A DNA stretch of 47,342 nt, from contig UQHF01000028.1 in assembly GCA_900540785.1 (NCBI GenBank), positions 1-47,342 of the forward strand. Reading direction: 5' to 3'. The notes below the pieces were generated by a model, which was not told where the DNA came from, made no database searches, and saw nothing but the letters and a program-made list of their open reading frames with translations. Of the stretch, positions 7,137 through 15,361 are shown piece after piece. The translations under genes and the position numbers were made by a program. The stretch is from an uncultured Blautia sp. (lineage in GTDB: Bacteria; Bacillota; Clostridia; Lachnospirales; Lachnospiraceae). How positions within the stretch are numbered: position 1 is the stretch's first letter; the number at the start of each line of letters is the position of its first letter.

Positions 7137-7879
7137 GTACAGAAGAAAAATGCAGGTGTCTGAATAAAGATGTGATTAAATATATTGCAATGGTTACGAT
7201 GCTTTGCAACCATATTGCGACTGTTTTTATGAATCCGGAGTCTGTAGCAGGAACGATTTTTATTTACGCAGGGTATTTTACAGCGCCTGTTATGATTTAC
7301 TTTCTTGTGGAGGGATATGATTATACCCATTCAAGGAAGCGGTATCTTGGCAGGCTGTTTTTGTTTGCAGTTATTTCTGAGTTGCCGTTTTGTCTGGCTC
7401 TTACGCAGGAAGGGATTCTTGAATTTTATGGATTCAATATGCTGTTTACTTTATGCCTCTGTTTCCTGCTTATTTATATAGAACGGGAAATGACGCATAT
7501 GGCAAAGCGTAAGTTTCTGATCGTAGTAATCTTTGTGGCAAGTATGTTTTGCGACTGGGCAATTATAGCACCTGCGTTTACTTTATTTTTTATTCATGGA
7601 AAGACAAATATTGCAGGAATGAAGGGGGCGTTTACAAAAGCCGTTGTTTTCTTTGGGGCTTTTAATTTTCTTGGGGGAATTGGAAGATTTCCTATGTGGC
7701 AGACTCTTTTATACACGGTTTTGTCAATGGCAGCAGTGGGAGCGGCAGGATTTTGCATTATAGAACTTTATAATGGAAAGAGAATGGAAAAGGGAAAAAA
7801 CTTTTCCAAATGGTTTTTCTATGTGTTTTATTCCGCACATCTTCTGATTTTAGGAGTGATTCGAATTGCGCTTCTGTAA
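7133..7879 (+). CDS. TraX-family integral membrane protein
   Basis: A 248-residue hydrophobic protein with several membrane spans. It carries the TraX-family start (NKDVIKYIAMVTMLCNHIA) and the block YFTAPVMIYFLVEGYDYT. TraX of F plasmid N-acetylates pilin; the many chromosomal Firmicute relatives have no assigned substrate and belong to a wider membrane acyltransferase-like group. Its ATG overlaps the ABC-F stop codon by 4 bp (ATGA), so its translation is coupled to that gene and may be reduced by the amber codon upstream. No terminator follows before the pduL promoter. Confidence 0.8.
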   Translation: MSTEEKCRCLNKDVIKYIAMVTMLCNHIATVFMNPESVAGTIFIYAGYFTAPVMIYFLVEGYDYTHSRKRYLGRLFLFAVISELPFCLALTQEGILEFYGFNMLFTLCLCFLLIYIEREMTHMAKRKFLIVVIFVASMFCDWAIIAPAFTLFFIHGKTNIAGMKGAFTKAVVFFGAFNFLGGIGRFPMWQTLLYTVLSMAAVGAAGFCIIELYNGKRMEKGKNFSKWFFYVFYSAHLLILGVIRIALL

Positions 7880-7912
7880 TTTGGGATAAGATAAAAAAGA
7901 GAGAGGTTTTTC

Positions 7913-7941
7913 TTGAAAAAATAGATTTCATATGTTAAACT
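7913..7941 (+). promoter_or_regulatory. Promoter of pduL
   Basis: TTGAAA (7913-7918) and TAAACT (7936-7941) are separated by 17 bp, about 30 nt before the pduL ATG and its AAGAGGTGAGG ribosome binding site. Confidence 0.6.
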
Positions 7942-7971
7942 TTCACAAAACTAAAAAGAAGAGGTGAGGCT

Positions 7972-8613
7972 ATGAGCCTTAAGATTCCGATTGAGACATC
8001 TGCCAGACACATTCATCTGTCTCAGGGAGATTTTAAAGTATTATTTGGTGCAGATGCCAAGATGCACTATACAAAAGAATTAAGCCAGCCGGGACAGTAT
8101 GCCTGTGAGGAGAGGCTGACTGTGACAGGACCACGGGGGAGCTTTGAGCGGGTGATTGTTCTGGGACCCTGCCGTTCTGCCACGCAGGTGGAACTTTCTG
8201 TGACAGATGCGCGGAAACTGGGGATTCCCGGGGTAATCCGCCAGTCTGGAGATACAGACGGGACACCTGGCTGTATTCTTGCAGGTCCCTGCGGTCAGAT
8301 AGAATTGAAAGAAGGCGTGATTGTTGCGAAGAGACATATTCATATGACGCCAAGCGATGCAATTCGCTGTCATGTGTCGGACAATGAAAATGTGTTTGTG
8401 ATTACAAACAGTTATGAGCGCTCTTTGATTTTTTCAGATGTTGTGGTGCGTGTCAGTCCTTCTTTTCGTCTTGCCATGCACGTAGATACGGACGAGGCAA
8501 ATGCTTTTGCAAACGAGACGGACCCAAGTGGTGTGATTTTAAAGCTGTTTGGAGGAAATACTTATAATCTGCAGTCCTGGGCTGAGGAGCTGCAGCAGGG
8601 AATTTATCGCTGA
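7972..8613 (+). CDS. pduL: Phosphate propanoyltransferase (PduL-type phosphotransacylase)
   Basis: A 213-residue PduL/EutD-type phosphotransacylase that converts acyl-CoA and phosphate to acyl phosphate and CoA. Two beta-barrel halves each show their zinc-site motif: SARHIHLS at 10-17 and KRHIHMTP at 120-127. The third cluster, MHVDTDEANA, runs from 169. The sequence starts almost directly at the first barrel. It therefore lacks the roughly 20-residue amphipathic encapsulation peptide that sends PduL into a microcompartment, suggesting a cytosolic acetate/propionate-forming role. It is monocistronic, with its own promoter and a strong terminator, 6.5 kb from the eut genes on the opposite strand. 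Confidence 0.92.
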   Translation: MSLKIPIETSARHIHLSQGDFKVLFGADAKMHYTKELSQPGQYACEERLTVTGPRGSFERVIVLGPCRSATQVELSVTDARKLGIPGVIRQSGDTDGTPGCILAGPCGQIELKEGVIVAKRHIHMTPSDAIRCHVSDNENVFVITNSYERSLIFSDVVVRVSPSFRLAMHVDTDEANAFANETDPSGVILKLFGGNTYNLQSWAEELQQGIYR

Positions 8614-8621
8614 GCTTCAGG

Positions 8622-8655
8622 CTCCCGCGGAGTGATCCGCGGGAGTTTTTGTTTT
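8622..8655 (+). terminator. Intrinsic terminator of pduL
   Basis: CTCCCGCGG (8622-8630) and CCGCGGGAG (8637-8645) form a 9-bp perfect GC-rich stem with a 6-nt loop, followed by TTTTTGTTTT. It acts for the + strand; the - strand side lacks a T-run. Confidence 0.92.
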
Positions 8656-9835
8656 ATATTTCAGGCAAAAGATTTCCGGTAAAAAGCTGATCCAGTACGT
8701 TGCAGGCTGCCCCTAGGATAGGTCCATCTTCATCGAAAGAAGATTTGTAAATTTTGATATTGCGCTTGTAACGGAATAAACTAATTTGATTTAGTCTTTC
8801 TGCTATAGAAGAGAGCATACTGTCTGGAAGGTAGACTCCGGAGTGACCGAAAATAATAGTGCTGATGTCTACTATGTTAATTAAATTGTTTAAGGCATAT
8901 GATAATTGTTCAGAAACTTCATCCAGAATTGCTCTGGCTGTTTCGTTTTTTTCGCAGAAAGTCAGTGCTTCCTGGAAATCGGAGAAGGAGGTATGGCAGG
9001 CATTGTTGATGTTCTGTATAATTTTGGGTACACTGGTATAAAGTTCCAGACAGCCGCGGCTTCCACACTTGCACAGTTCTCCGTTTTTGTAATCAATGGT
9101 CATATGACCAAGTTCTCCGCAGGAACCGGTAAGATTGTTAAGAAGTTGTTTGTTTGCAACGATAGAAGAACCTACACCATTTGTTAATCCTACATATATG
9201 AAGTGATCTTTGATTTTGCCAAGTCCAAAATACATTTCACATAAAGCGGCAGATTGCATATCATTTTTTACAAAAACAGGAATGTTGAGATGAGGCTCTA
9301 AAAAGGATTTAATTTCCATTTCCTGAATATCGAAAAAATCGGTAATATATGTGATACTGCCGTTTATAGTATCAACGACGCCTACAGTAGAAACACCAAG
9401 TCCCAAAAGAGGACGATTAGAAAAACTGGTGAGATAATCTGCCAGGGTAAGGATTTTTACTGTAAGACTTTCCTTTGTTTCAGCAGGAGCAAAGGATATT
9501 TTTTTATGTGTAATTGTATTTAAAGAAAGGTCTGTGATAACACCATGCAGCGAGGTTTTGGAAATGAAAATTCCGGCAGCTACAGGTGAATTTGGCGCAG
9601 GATAAAGTAGTTTTGGAGTTCTCCCGAGAGATTTTTCGCTGTTTTTGCATTCGACTTCACAAACCAGATTATTTTTTATGAGTTCTGATGTAATGTTTGT
9701 AAGCGTCATAGGAGTTAAGTGAGATGCTTCGGTAAGTGCCTGACGCGTAACTCCGTTATTGGTACAGATGAGTTGGATGATTAATGCGCGATTATGGTCT
9801 TTTACGCTTTCCATGTTTAAACCAGAGTTTTTCAT
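8654..9835 (-). CDS. ROK-family transcriptional repressor
   Basis: A 393-residue ROK regulator (NagC/Mlc/XylR type). The N-terminal winged helix-turn-helix (about 15-70) includes GVTRQALTEASHLTPMTLTN. The ROK sugar-binding domain follows, with GLGVSTVGVVD near 140-150, ELGHMTIDY and the zinc motif CKCGSRGCLE. Such repressors usually leave DNA on binding the operon's sugar or sugar phosphate. It is divergent from the PIG-L/ABC sugar operon across a very AT-rich 297-bp region with four copies of a 19-bp repeat, one over its own upstream region. Control of both the operon and itself is therefore likely. Confidence 0.92.
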   Translation of the reverse strand: MKNSGLNMESVKDHNRALIIQLICTNNGVTRQALTEASHLTPMTLTNITSELIKNNLVCEVECKNSEKSLGRTPKLLYPAPNSPVAAGIFISKTSLHGVITDLSLNTITHKKISFAPAETKESLTVKILTLADYLTSFSNRPLLGLGVSTVGVVDTINGSITYITDFFDIQEMEIKSFLEPHLNIPVFVKNDMQSAALCEMYFGLGKIKDHFIYVGLTNGVGSSIVANKQLLNNLTGSCGELGHMTIDYKNGELCKCGSRGCLELYTSVPKIIQNINNACHTSFSDFQEALTFCEKNETARAILDEVSEQLSYALNNLINIVDISTIIFGHSGVYLPDSMLSSIAERLNQISLFRYKRNIKIYKSSFDEDGPILGAACNVLDQLFTGNLLPEI

Positions 9836-9864
9836 AATGTCTCCTTTAATATTCTATAAAACAA

Positions 9865-9883
9865 TAATTTTAATTACTTTTTA
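9865..9883 (-). promoter_or_regulatory. Putative ROK operator D (own-gene side)
   Basis: On the - strand this 19-mer reads TAAAAAGTAATTAAAATTA. It matches copy A at 16 of 19 positions and lies 30-48 nt upstream of the ROK start codon, fitting autoregulation. Confidence 0.45.
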
Positions 9884-9937
9884 TTATAAAATACTTTTGA
9901 TGTTTCGTAAATAGGAAAAATAAGAAAATAAATATAA

Positions 9938-9956
9938 TAAAAATGAATTAAAAATA
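9938..9956 (+). promoter_or_regulatory. Putative ROK operator A
   Basis: TAAAAATGAATTAAAAATA, one of three closely similar 19-bp direct repeats. It lies about 100 bp upstream of the operon promoter and could allow looping or cooperative binding. Confidence 0.45.
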
Positions 9957-10029
9957 GTGATTTAATTTAGTTTATAATAAAATAAATATATATGGAAAAT
10001 AATGGGATAAATGAATAATTTAATATTAA

Positions 10030-10048
10030 TAAAAATGATTTAAAAATA
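10030..10048 (+). promoter_or_regulatory. Putative ROK operator B
   Basis: TAAAAATGATTTAAAAATA ends 3 bp before the -35 box of the operon promoter. It differs from copy A by one base. Confidence 0.55.
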
Positions 10049-10051
10049 ATA

Positions 10052-10080
10052 TTGACACTGAAAAGTGGGCGTGTTATACT
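10052..10080 (+). promoter_or_regulatory. Promoter of the sugar operon
   Basis: A consensus TTGACA (10052-10057) and TATACT (10075-10080) at 17-bp spacing. Such a strong promoter needs a repressor, and repeats B and C flank it closely. Confidence 0.85.
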
Positions 10081-10088
10081 CAAATTAC

Positions 10089-10107
10089 TAAAAACGATAT
10101 AAAAATA
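10089..10107 (+). promoter_or_regulatory. Putative ROK operator C
   Basis: TAAAAACGATATAAAAATA covers the predicted transcription start of the operon. A protein bound here would block initiation. Confidence 0.55.
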
Positions 10108-10132
10108 TATTGAAAGTGAAAGGAGGATATTT

Positions 10133-10840
10133 ATGAGGGTTTTAGCAGTGGGATGTCACCCTGACGATTTGGAAATTGCCTGTGGTGGAACTCTGAGAAA
10201 GTATGCAGATGAAGGCGCTGAGGTTTATATGTGTCATGTAGCAAATGGAAATATGGGACATGTGCAGATAAAACCGGAACCTTTGCGTGAAATCAGAACA
10301 AAAGAGGCAGAAGAGGCAGGGAAGATTCTTGGGGCAAAGAAGGTTTTTAACTTGGATGTGCCCGATGTGACCGTAGACAGATTTAACAGAGAAGTAGTGG
10401 ATGCTATGGCAGATGTGGTAAGAGAGGTTCGACCAGATGTGATAATAACGCATAATGATGAGGATTATATGCAGGATCACATAGAGACAAGCAGAATTGC
10501 TTTTAATGGAAGCTTTATTTCCAGTCTGGCGCATAAATCTGTTAAATATGCAGCGTATGACAAGTTTGTGCCTATTTATTTTATGGATACCTTGGCAGGA
10601 GTAAATTTCATTCCTACTCATTATGTGGATATTTCAAAACAGATAGACAGAAAACTGGAAGCTTTGGCGAAACATGAGTCGCAAATTAAGTGGATGTTGG
10701 AACATGATCATATAGATTTTCTGGATATGATTCGAACATGTTCCCGATTTAGAGGGTATCAGTGTGGGGTCGTTTATGCAGAGGGATTCAGACCATGTAC
10801 GGTATATCCCAGAATGGCAACTACAGCGTTACTGCCATAG
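10133..10840 (+). CDS. PIG-L (LmbE-like) zinc deacetylase
   Basis: A 235-residue PIG-L/LmbE-family N-deacetylase. The zinc motif HPDDLE lies at residues 9-14, and a distal histidine in QDHIETS near 120 completes the usual His/Asp/His site. Family members such as MshB, BshB and DacB remove the acetyl group from N-acetylglucosamine units, often when joined to another moiety. As the first gene of an ABC-importer sugar operon it probably de-N-acetylates the imported sugar or glycoconjugate, or an oxidised intermediate. It has an excellent AAAGGAGG ribosome binding site and is followed at 36 bp by a NagB-like gene, which suggests sequential deacetylation and deamination. Confidence 0.9.
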   Translation: MRVLAVGCHPDDLEIACGGTLRKYADEGAEVYMCHVANGNMGHVQIKPEPLREIRTKEAEEAGKILGAKKVFNLDVPDVTVDRFNREVVDAMADVVREVRPDVIITHNDEDYMQDHIETSRIAFNGSFISSLAHKSVKYAAYDKFVPIYFMDTLAGVNFIPTHYVDISKQIDRKLEALAKHESQIKWMLEHDHIDFLDMIRTCSRFRGYQCGVVYAEGFRPCTVYPRMATTALLP

Positions 10841-10876
10841 GAGTTTTTATAACAGGCTGAAAGAGAGGGTATTAAA

Positions 10877-11833
10877 ATGAAGATTGATTTTATGGGGACA
10901 GTAAAAGATTCTATGTTAGATGGCTTTTATCCTGAGGGCTGGGATATGAAAAAGATTAATGAATGCTGCAGCCATGCACCGGAGGAAATTACAGAGAGAC
11001 AGGCATTCTGGAATAAAGATTTTGAGCCGGTTTCATGCGAGACAATAGAAGAATTTAACGTGAAATTCGGACATGAGATTGCACTGGAAATCAAAAACAC
11101 GAAAGAAGCAGGAAAAAAGCTGGCTTTGATTCTTCCTGTGGGACCTATGGGAATGTATCGTTGGATTGTATATTTTCTGAGAAAATGGAAGATTTCCTGT
11201 GAACATGTAACTTGTTTTAATATGGATGAATGGGCTGATAAGGAAGGAAATACACTGAATCCTGAAAATCCTGCATCTTTTCAGTATTCGATGGAGCAGG
11301 CATTTTACAATCCATTGGGAGAATTGACAGTTCCGGTTGAACAGAGGAATTTTGCGACGAAAGAAAATCTTCCGCTTTATCCAAAAAAAATAGAGAATTT
11401 AAAAAAAGGTGGAGCAAGGCTTGTTACAGTTTATGGAATTGGGCGTATGTGCCACATTGCATTTTGGGAGCCGATGACGGGAGCGGAATTTGAGACAAAT
11501 GAAGAATGGAAACGTCAGGAATACAGAATAGGTATGAAGCTTCACCCTATGACAATTGAACAGAATGCAATTACAAGTTTTAAGAGCAGGATACCATTGG
11601 TGCCGTGTACTGCGAATACAATCGGACCGGGCTTATTTTTACAGTCTGATCGCATGATTGGAGGGGCAGATGGCGTATTTTCAAGAGGAATGCAGTGGCA
11701 GGGAATGTCTCTTTGGATGACATTGCGCTACGGACCAGACAGATATGTGACTTCCAGTTATGTACCGGAACTTCCGGGAACTCTGTTTTTTATGAAAGAG
11801 CTTGCCGGACCGTTAGATGCGGAATGCAATTAA
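10877..11833 (+). CDS. Divergent NagB-like (glucosamine-6-phosphate isomerase/deaminase fold) protein
   Basis: A 318-residue relative of glucosamine-6-phosphate deaminase. FNMDEW at 114-119 corresponds to the NagB catalytic block (Asp72 in E. coli). GIGRMCHIAFWEP at 187-199 corresponds to GxGxDGHIAFNEP. His193 and Glu198 are kept, but the Asp of the Asp-His-Glu triad is Met191 and the next Gly is Cys192. It is also longer than the usual 240-270 residues, with a different N-terminus. It may act on another amino sugar, on a non-phosphorylated substrate, or by isomerisation without deamination. Position between a deacetylase and a sugar transporter supports an amino-sugar role. Confidence 0.78.
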   Translation: MKIDFMGTVKDSMLDGFYPEGWDMKKINECCSHAPEEITERQAFWNKDFEPVSCETIEEFNVKFGHEIALEIKNTKEAGKKLALILPVGPMGMYRWIVYFLRKWKISCEHVTCFNMDEWADKEGNTLNPENPASFQYSMEQAFYNPLGELTVPVEQRNFATKENLPLYPKKIENLKKGGARLVTVYGIGRMCHIAFWEPMTGAEFETNEEWKRQEYRIGMKLHPMTIEQNAITSFKSRIPLVPCTANTIGPGLFLQSDRMIGGADGVFSRGMQWQGMSLWMTLRYGPDRYVTSSYVPELPGTLFFMKELAGPLDAECN

Positions 11834-11849
11834 TGTGGGGGGATAAAAA

Positions 11850-12806
11850 ATGAACGAAAAAGTTTCTGGACGTATGAAAACTTTTACCCGGGATTATATG
11901 TCTTTGATAGCTGTGCTGCTTATTTTTGTTATTTTTTCTTTCGCTTCTCCGTATTTTTTTAAATTAAATAACATTATGAATATTTTCTTGCAGACAGCTA
12001 CAGTTGCAATTGTCGCAATCGGTCAGGGTATGCTGATCATAACAGGTCAGGTGGATTTATCCCTTGGTTATCAGGTTTGTATAACAGGTTGTATTTTTGC
12101 ATACATGATGAAATTTCAGAACTGGAATCCTGCAGCAGCGATTCTTCTCGCTCTGGTTGTGGGCTGTGCAGTAGGAGCGGTAAATGGTGTACTTGTAGCA
12201 TATTGTAATATTCCTGCATTTATAGCCACGCTTGGAATACAGTATGTCTGCAGAGGGGCAGCAAAAATTATTACAAATGCCACACCTATTGGAAATTTGC
12301 CGAAATCCATTGCATTTCTTGGAAATGGCTATATAGGATTTATTCCTGTGCCGGTATTATTGATGCTGATTTTGTTTGCTGTATTTGTCTTTATTATGGC
12401 AAAAACAAAATTTGGACGGGATGTATATGCAATAGGAGGAGGAAGAGAAGCTGCGTTTTATGCAGGGATTAATACGAAAAAAGTTCAGTTTTTTGTTTAT
12501 GTAATCGCAGGACTTCTCTGTGCTGTTTCAGGAGTTGTTCTTACAAGCAGATTGAATTCTGCTGCAATAACAAATGGCAATCTTTATGAATTTGATGCCT
12601 ACATAGGCGCGTCTATAGGTGGAATCAGTTTGACTGGTGGAAAAGGAAAACTGATAGGTGCGTTATTCGGTTCTATTTTTTTGGTAACATTTTTTAATGG
12701 TATGACTATGATGAATGTAGATCCATTCTGGCAAGATGTTTTAAAAGGTGTCGTATTAATTGGCGCGATTGGTCTTGATGCGTTCCGCAACCGTAAGACA
12801 CACTGA
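11850..12806 (+). CDS. Ribose-type sugar ABC transporter permease (RbsC-like)
   Basis: A 318-residue multi-spanning permease of the BPD_transp_2 (RbsC/XylH/AraH) family. It carries the typical ITGQVDLSLGYQV block and NGVLVAYCNIPAFIATLGI. YAIGGGREAAFYAGINTKKV is the cytoplasmic coupling loop, and LTGGKGKLIGALFG lies near the end. It forms the membrane channel with the ATPase and binding protein encoded next. GGGG before its ATG and a 16-bp gap from the NagB-like gene indicate a single transcript. Confidence 0.93.
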   Translation: MNEKVSGRMKTFTRDYMSLIAVLLIFVIFSFASPYFFKLNNIMNIFLQTATVAIVAIGQGMLIITGQVDLSLGYQVCITGCIFAYMMKFQNWNPAAAILLALVVGCAVGAVNGVLVAYCNIPAFIATLGIQYVCRGAAKIITNATPIGNLPKSIAFLGNGYIGFIPVPVLLMLILFAVFVFIMAKTKFGRDVYAIGGGREAAFYAGINTKKVQFFVYVIAGLLCAVSGVVLTSRLNSAAITNGNLYEFDAYIGASIGGISLTGGKGKLIGALFGSIFLVTFFNGMTMMNVDPFWQDVLKGVVLIGAIGLDAFRNRKTH

Positions 12807-12819
12807 AGGGGGAGTGGGT

Positions 12820-14304
12820 ATGGCAAAAGATGATGTGATTTTTCAGTTGAATCATATTACGCAGGAATTTCCCGGAGTAAAGGCTTTAGATGATGTTTCG
12901 TTTTCTATAAGACGGGGAAGGGTACACGCGTTGGTGGGAGAAAACGGTGCAGGAAAATCAACATTGATTAAAGTTTTAGCAGGAATTAATACGCATTATA
13001 AAGGAGAAATTCTTTATAATGGTAGACCATTTCATGTGAAAAATCCCAGCGAATCTCAGAAAATGGGAATCAGCGTAGTACATCAGGAATTAAAACTGGC
13101 AGAGACTCTTACAGTAACAGAGAATATGTTTCTTGGAAACTTAATGTTAAAAAAGGGGCTTGTAGACTGGTTGGGAATGAAGAAAAAAGCTAGAGAAATG
13201 TTAGAAAGTCTTCACGTGGAGTTGGACGAGGAGGCAGTAGTGGACACTTTATCTGTGGCACAGAAACAAATTGTGGAAATATGTAAAGCAATGAACCATA
13301 ATTGTCAGGTTCTAATCATGGATGAGCCATCAGCGGTGTTGACAGATAAAGAACTGGATATTCTGTTTAATGTAATTCAAAGACTGGTTGATAATGGGGT
13401 AACAATACTTTACATTTCGCATAAATTTGATGAAATATTTAAAATTTGTCAGGACGCTACAGTTTTAAGAGATGGGAAGCACATAAAAACTCTTCCGGTA
13501 GAACAGGTGACGAGACAGTCGCTGATTAATATGATGGTTGGCAGAGAAATGGGAATGGAGTATCCAAAAGAAGAGGTGACATTGGGAGACACAGTTTTAG
13601 AAGTGAAAGGGCTTGGACAAAAAGGTGTTTTTCATAATGTAAGCTTTGATCTTCATAAGGGTGAAATTTTAGGGATTTCAGGTTTGGTTGGCTCAGGAAG
13701 AACGGAAGTGGTAAAAGCGATTCTGGGTATTTCTCATGCGACAGAAGGAAAAGTGATATACAAAGGAACGGAAGTTGTAAATAAAAATTTGAAGGAGGCG
13801 ATAAAAAGAGGATTTGGACTTGTTCCGGAGAGCCGAAAGGAACAGGGACTTGTGCAGATGTTTTCTGTGAAAGAAAATATTTGTATGGTAAGTCGGGAGA
13901 AAGTAATCGAAGGAGGTGTTATCAGAGAGACAGAAGTAAACAGATATGCCAGGAAATATGTAGATAAATTAAATATTGCTACCGCTGGAATTGATACGGA
14001 AGTCCAGTATTTAAGCGGAGGAAATCAGCAGAAAGTAGTAATTGCAAAATGGCTGATGGAAGATTGTGACATATTTATTCTTGATGAACCTACAAGAGGG
14101 ATTGACGTGGGTGCAAAAGCAGAAATTTACGGGCTTATGAATGAATTGATCAATAGAGGGAAAAGCGTTATTATGATTTCTTCTGAATTGCCTGAGATTA
14201 TTGGAATGTGCGATAATGTAGTAGTTATGCACGAAAGAAAAATGGCAGCTTTTTTAACAAGAGAGGAACTGTCTCAGGAAAAAATTATGTCTTATTGTAC
14301 ATAA
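12820..14304 (+). CDS. Sugar ABC transporter ATP-binding protein (RbsA/XylG-like)
   Basis: A 494-residue tandem ATPase. NBD1 has GENGAGKST near residue 41 and LIMDEPSAVLT. NBD2 has the degenerate Walker A GLVGSGRTE usual for RbsA-type proteins, then YLSGGNQQK and FILDEPTRGIDVG. It powers the RbsC-like permease. The ATG at 12820, preceded by AAGGGGGAG, is chosen over an ATG at 12760 because the latter would overlap the permease gene and add an unrelated N-terminus. The gap from the permease stop is 13 bp. Confidence 0.94.
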   Translation: MAKDDVIFQLNHITQEFPGVKALDDVSFSIRRGRVHALVGENGAGKSTLIKVLAGINTHYKGEILYNGRPFHVKNPSESQKMGISVVHQELKLAETLTVTENMFLGNLMLKKGLVDWLGMKKKAREMLESLHVELDEEAVVDTLSVAQKQIVEICKAMNHNCQVLIMDEPSAVLTDKELDILFNVIQRLVDNGVTILYISHKFDEIFKICQDATVLRDGKHIKTLPVEQVTRQSLINMMVGREMGMEYPKEEVTLGDTVLEVKGLGQKGVFHNVSFDLHKGEILGISGLVGSGRTEVVKAILGISHATEGKVIYKGTEVVNKNLKEAIKRGFGLVPESRKEQGLVQMFSVKENICMVSREKVIEGGVIRETEVNRYARKYVDKLNIATAGIDTEVQYLSGGNQQKVVIAKWLMEDCDIFILDEPTRGIDVGAKAEIYGLMNELINRGKSVIMISSELPEIIGMCDNVVVMHERKMAAFLTREELSQEKIMSYCT

Positions 14305-14344
14305 TTGAAAAAAATAACAAAAATAAAAAACAGGAGGGAACCAA

Positions 14345-15298
14345 ATGAAGAAACGAATGGTATCAGCTATATGTATAGGAGCAATGGCAGCAGGAGTTAT
14401 GACACCTGTAAATTTTGTTGCAGCAGAAGAAAAAGAAAATTCTGGATTGAAAGATAAAAGGATTGGCGTATGTCTAGTATATAAGGGAGACGAATGGTGT
14501 TCAGCTGTGGCAGATGAATTTGAAAAGCAGGCGAAGGATTTAGGTGTGGAAGTAAATATTCAGGATGGGAATCTTGACGTTGAAACGCAGACAAAGCAGA
14601 TTGAAAATTTTATCGCACAGGAATATGATTTAATCGCGGTAGATCCTGCGAATGCAGATGGCATTGTTCCGGCTCTTGAAAAAGCAAAAGAGGCGAATAT
14701 ACCGATTGTATTTTTCGATAATAATGCAAATTATGAAGAAATTGTTTCTTATGTGACCTGGGACAGCTATGAAACGGGTAAGATTATTGGCGAATATCTG
14801 CATGATAAAATAGATGATGAAATGGGAGGAAAAGCCAATATTGCGGTTCTGACGATGGCAACTCCTGTAAATATTCAGACTCGTATTGAAGGGGTAAAAG
14901 ATGCTTTAAAAGATCTGGATATTACATATGTATCTGAACAGGAATATGAAGGAAACAGAGAAAAGGCTTCTAATATTATTACCAATATTAAAGAAGATAT
15001 TGATTTTGTAGTCGCGGGTCAGGATAATGGTGGTTTTGGTGCCATGTCTGCATTGCAGGCACTGGGAAATAATAAAACAGAAGTATATTCTATGGGCGGA
15101 TATGGATCTGAAGCTTTTGATACGTTAGCGGCAGATGATACGAATTATAAAGGAACAGTAGTCGTATCTCCAAGTGACCTGGTAGCTTCCACATATCAGG
15201 TGATTTCCGATTATTTCGAAGGAAAACAGGTGGAACCAGTTGTGAATATTGAGCTTGGACTTTGTACAAAAAATAATGTAGCAGATTATCAGAAATAA
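14345..15298 (+). CDS. Sugar ABC transporter substrate-binding protein (RbsB-like)
   Basis: A 317-residue periplasmic-binding-protein type 1 receptor of the RbsB group (Peripla_BP_4). The mature fold begins near DKRIGVCLVYKGDEWC, with the hallmark IVFFDNNANYEE and VVAGQDNGGFGAMSAL segments. The signal peptide (about 1-28, ending VAAEE) has no lipobox cysteine. That is unusual for a Gram-positive binding protein, which is normally lipid-anchored. The ligand should be a monosaccharide-like compound, probably N-acetylated given the neighbouring deacetylase. It has a strong AGGAGG ribosome binding site and a 17-bp hairpin just after its stop. Confidence 0.92.
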   Translation: MKKRMVSAICIGAMAAGVMTPVNFVAAEEKENSGLKDKRIGVCLVYKGDEWCSAVADEFEKQAKDLGVEVNIQDGNLDVETQTKQIENFIAQEYDLIAVDPANADGIVPALEKAKEANIPIVFFDNNANYEEIVSYVTWDSYETGKIIGEYLHDKIDDEMGGKANIAVLTMATPVNIQTRIEGVKDALKDLDITYVSEQEYEGNREKASNIITNIKEDIDFVVAGQDNGGFGAMSALQALGNNKTEVYSMGGYGSEAFDTLAADDTNYKGTVVVSPSDLVASTYQVISDYFEGKQVEPVVNIELGLCTKNNVADYQK

Positions 15299-15304
15299 AA
15301 ATAC

Positions 15305-15345
15305 AAAATGGCGTTCTGAAGCTGAGACTTTGGAATGCCATTTTT
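15305..15345 (+). terminator. Hairpin after the binding-protein gene, possible partial terminator
   Basis: Bases 15305-15321 pair with 15328-15344 over 17 positions, four of them G-U, around a 6-nt loop, and the stem ends in TTTTT. Such elements often give a binding-protein gene more transcript than downstream genes, by partial termination or by blocking 3' decay. The ribosome binding site of the next gene begins 2-3 nt later. Confidence 0.65.
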
Positions 15346-15361
15346 GAAAGGAGAACACAGT

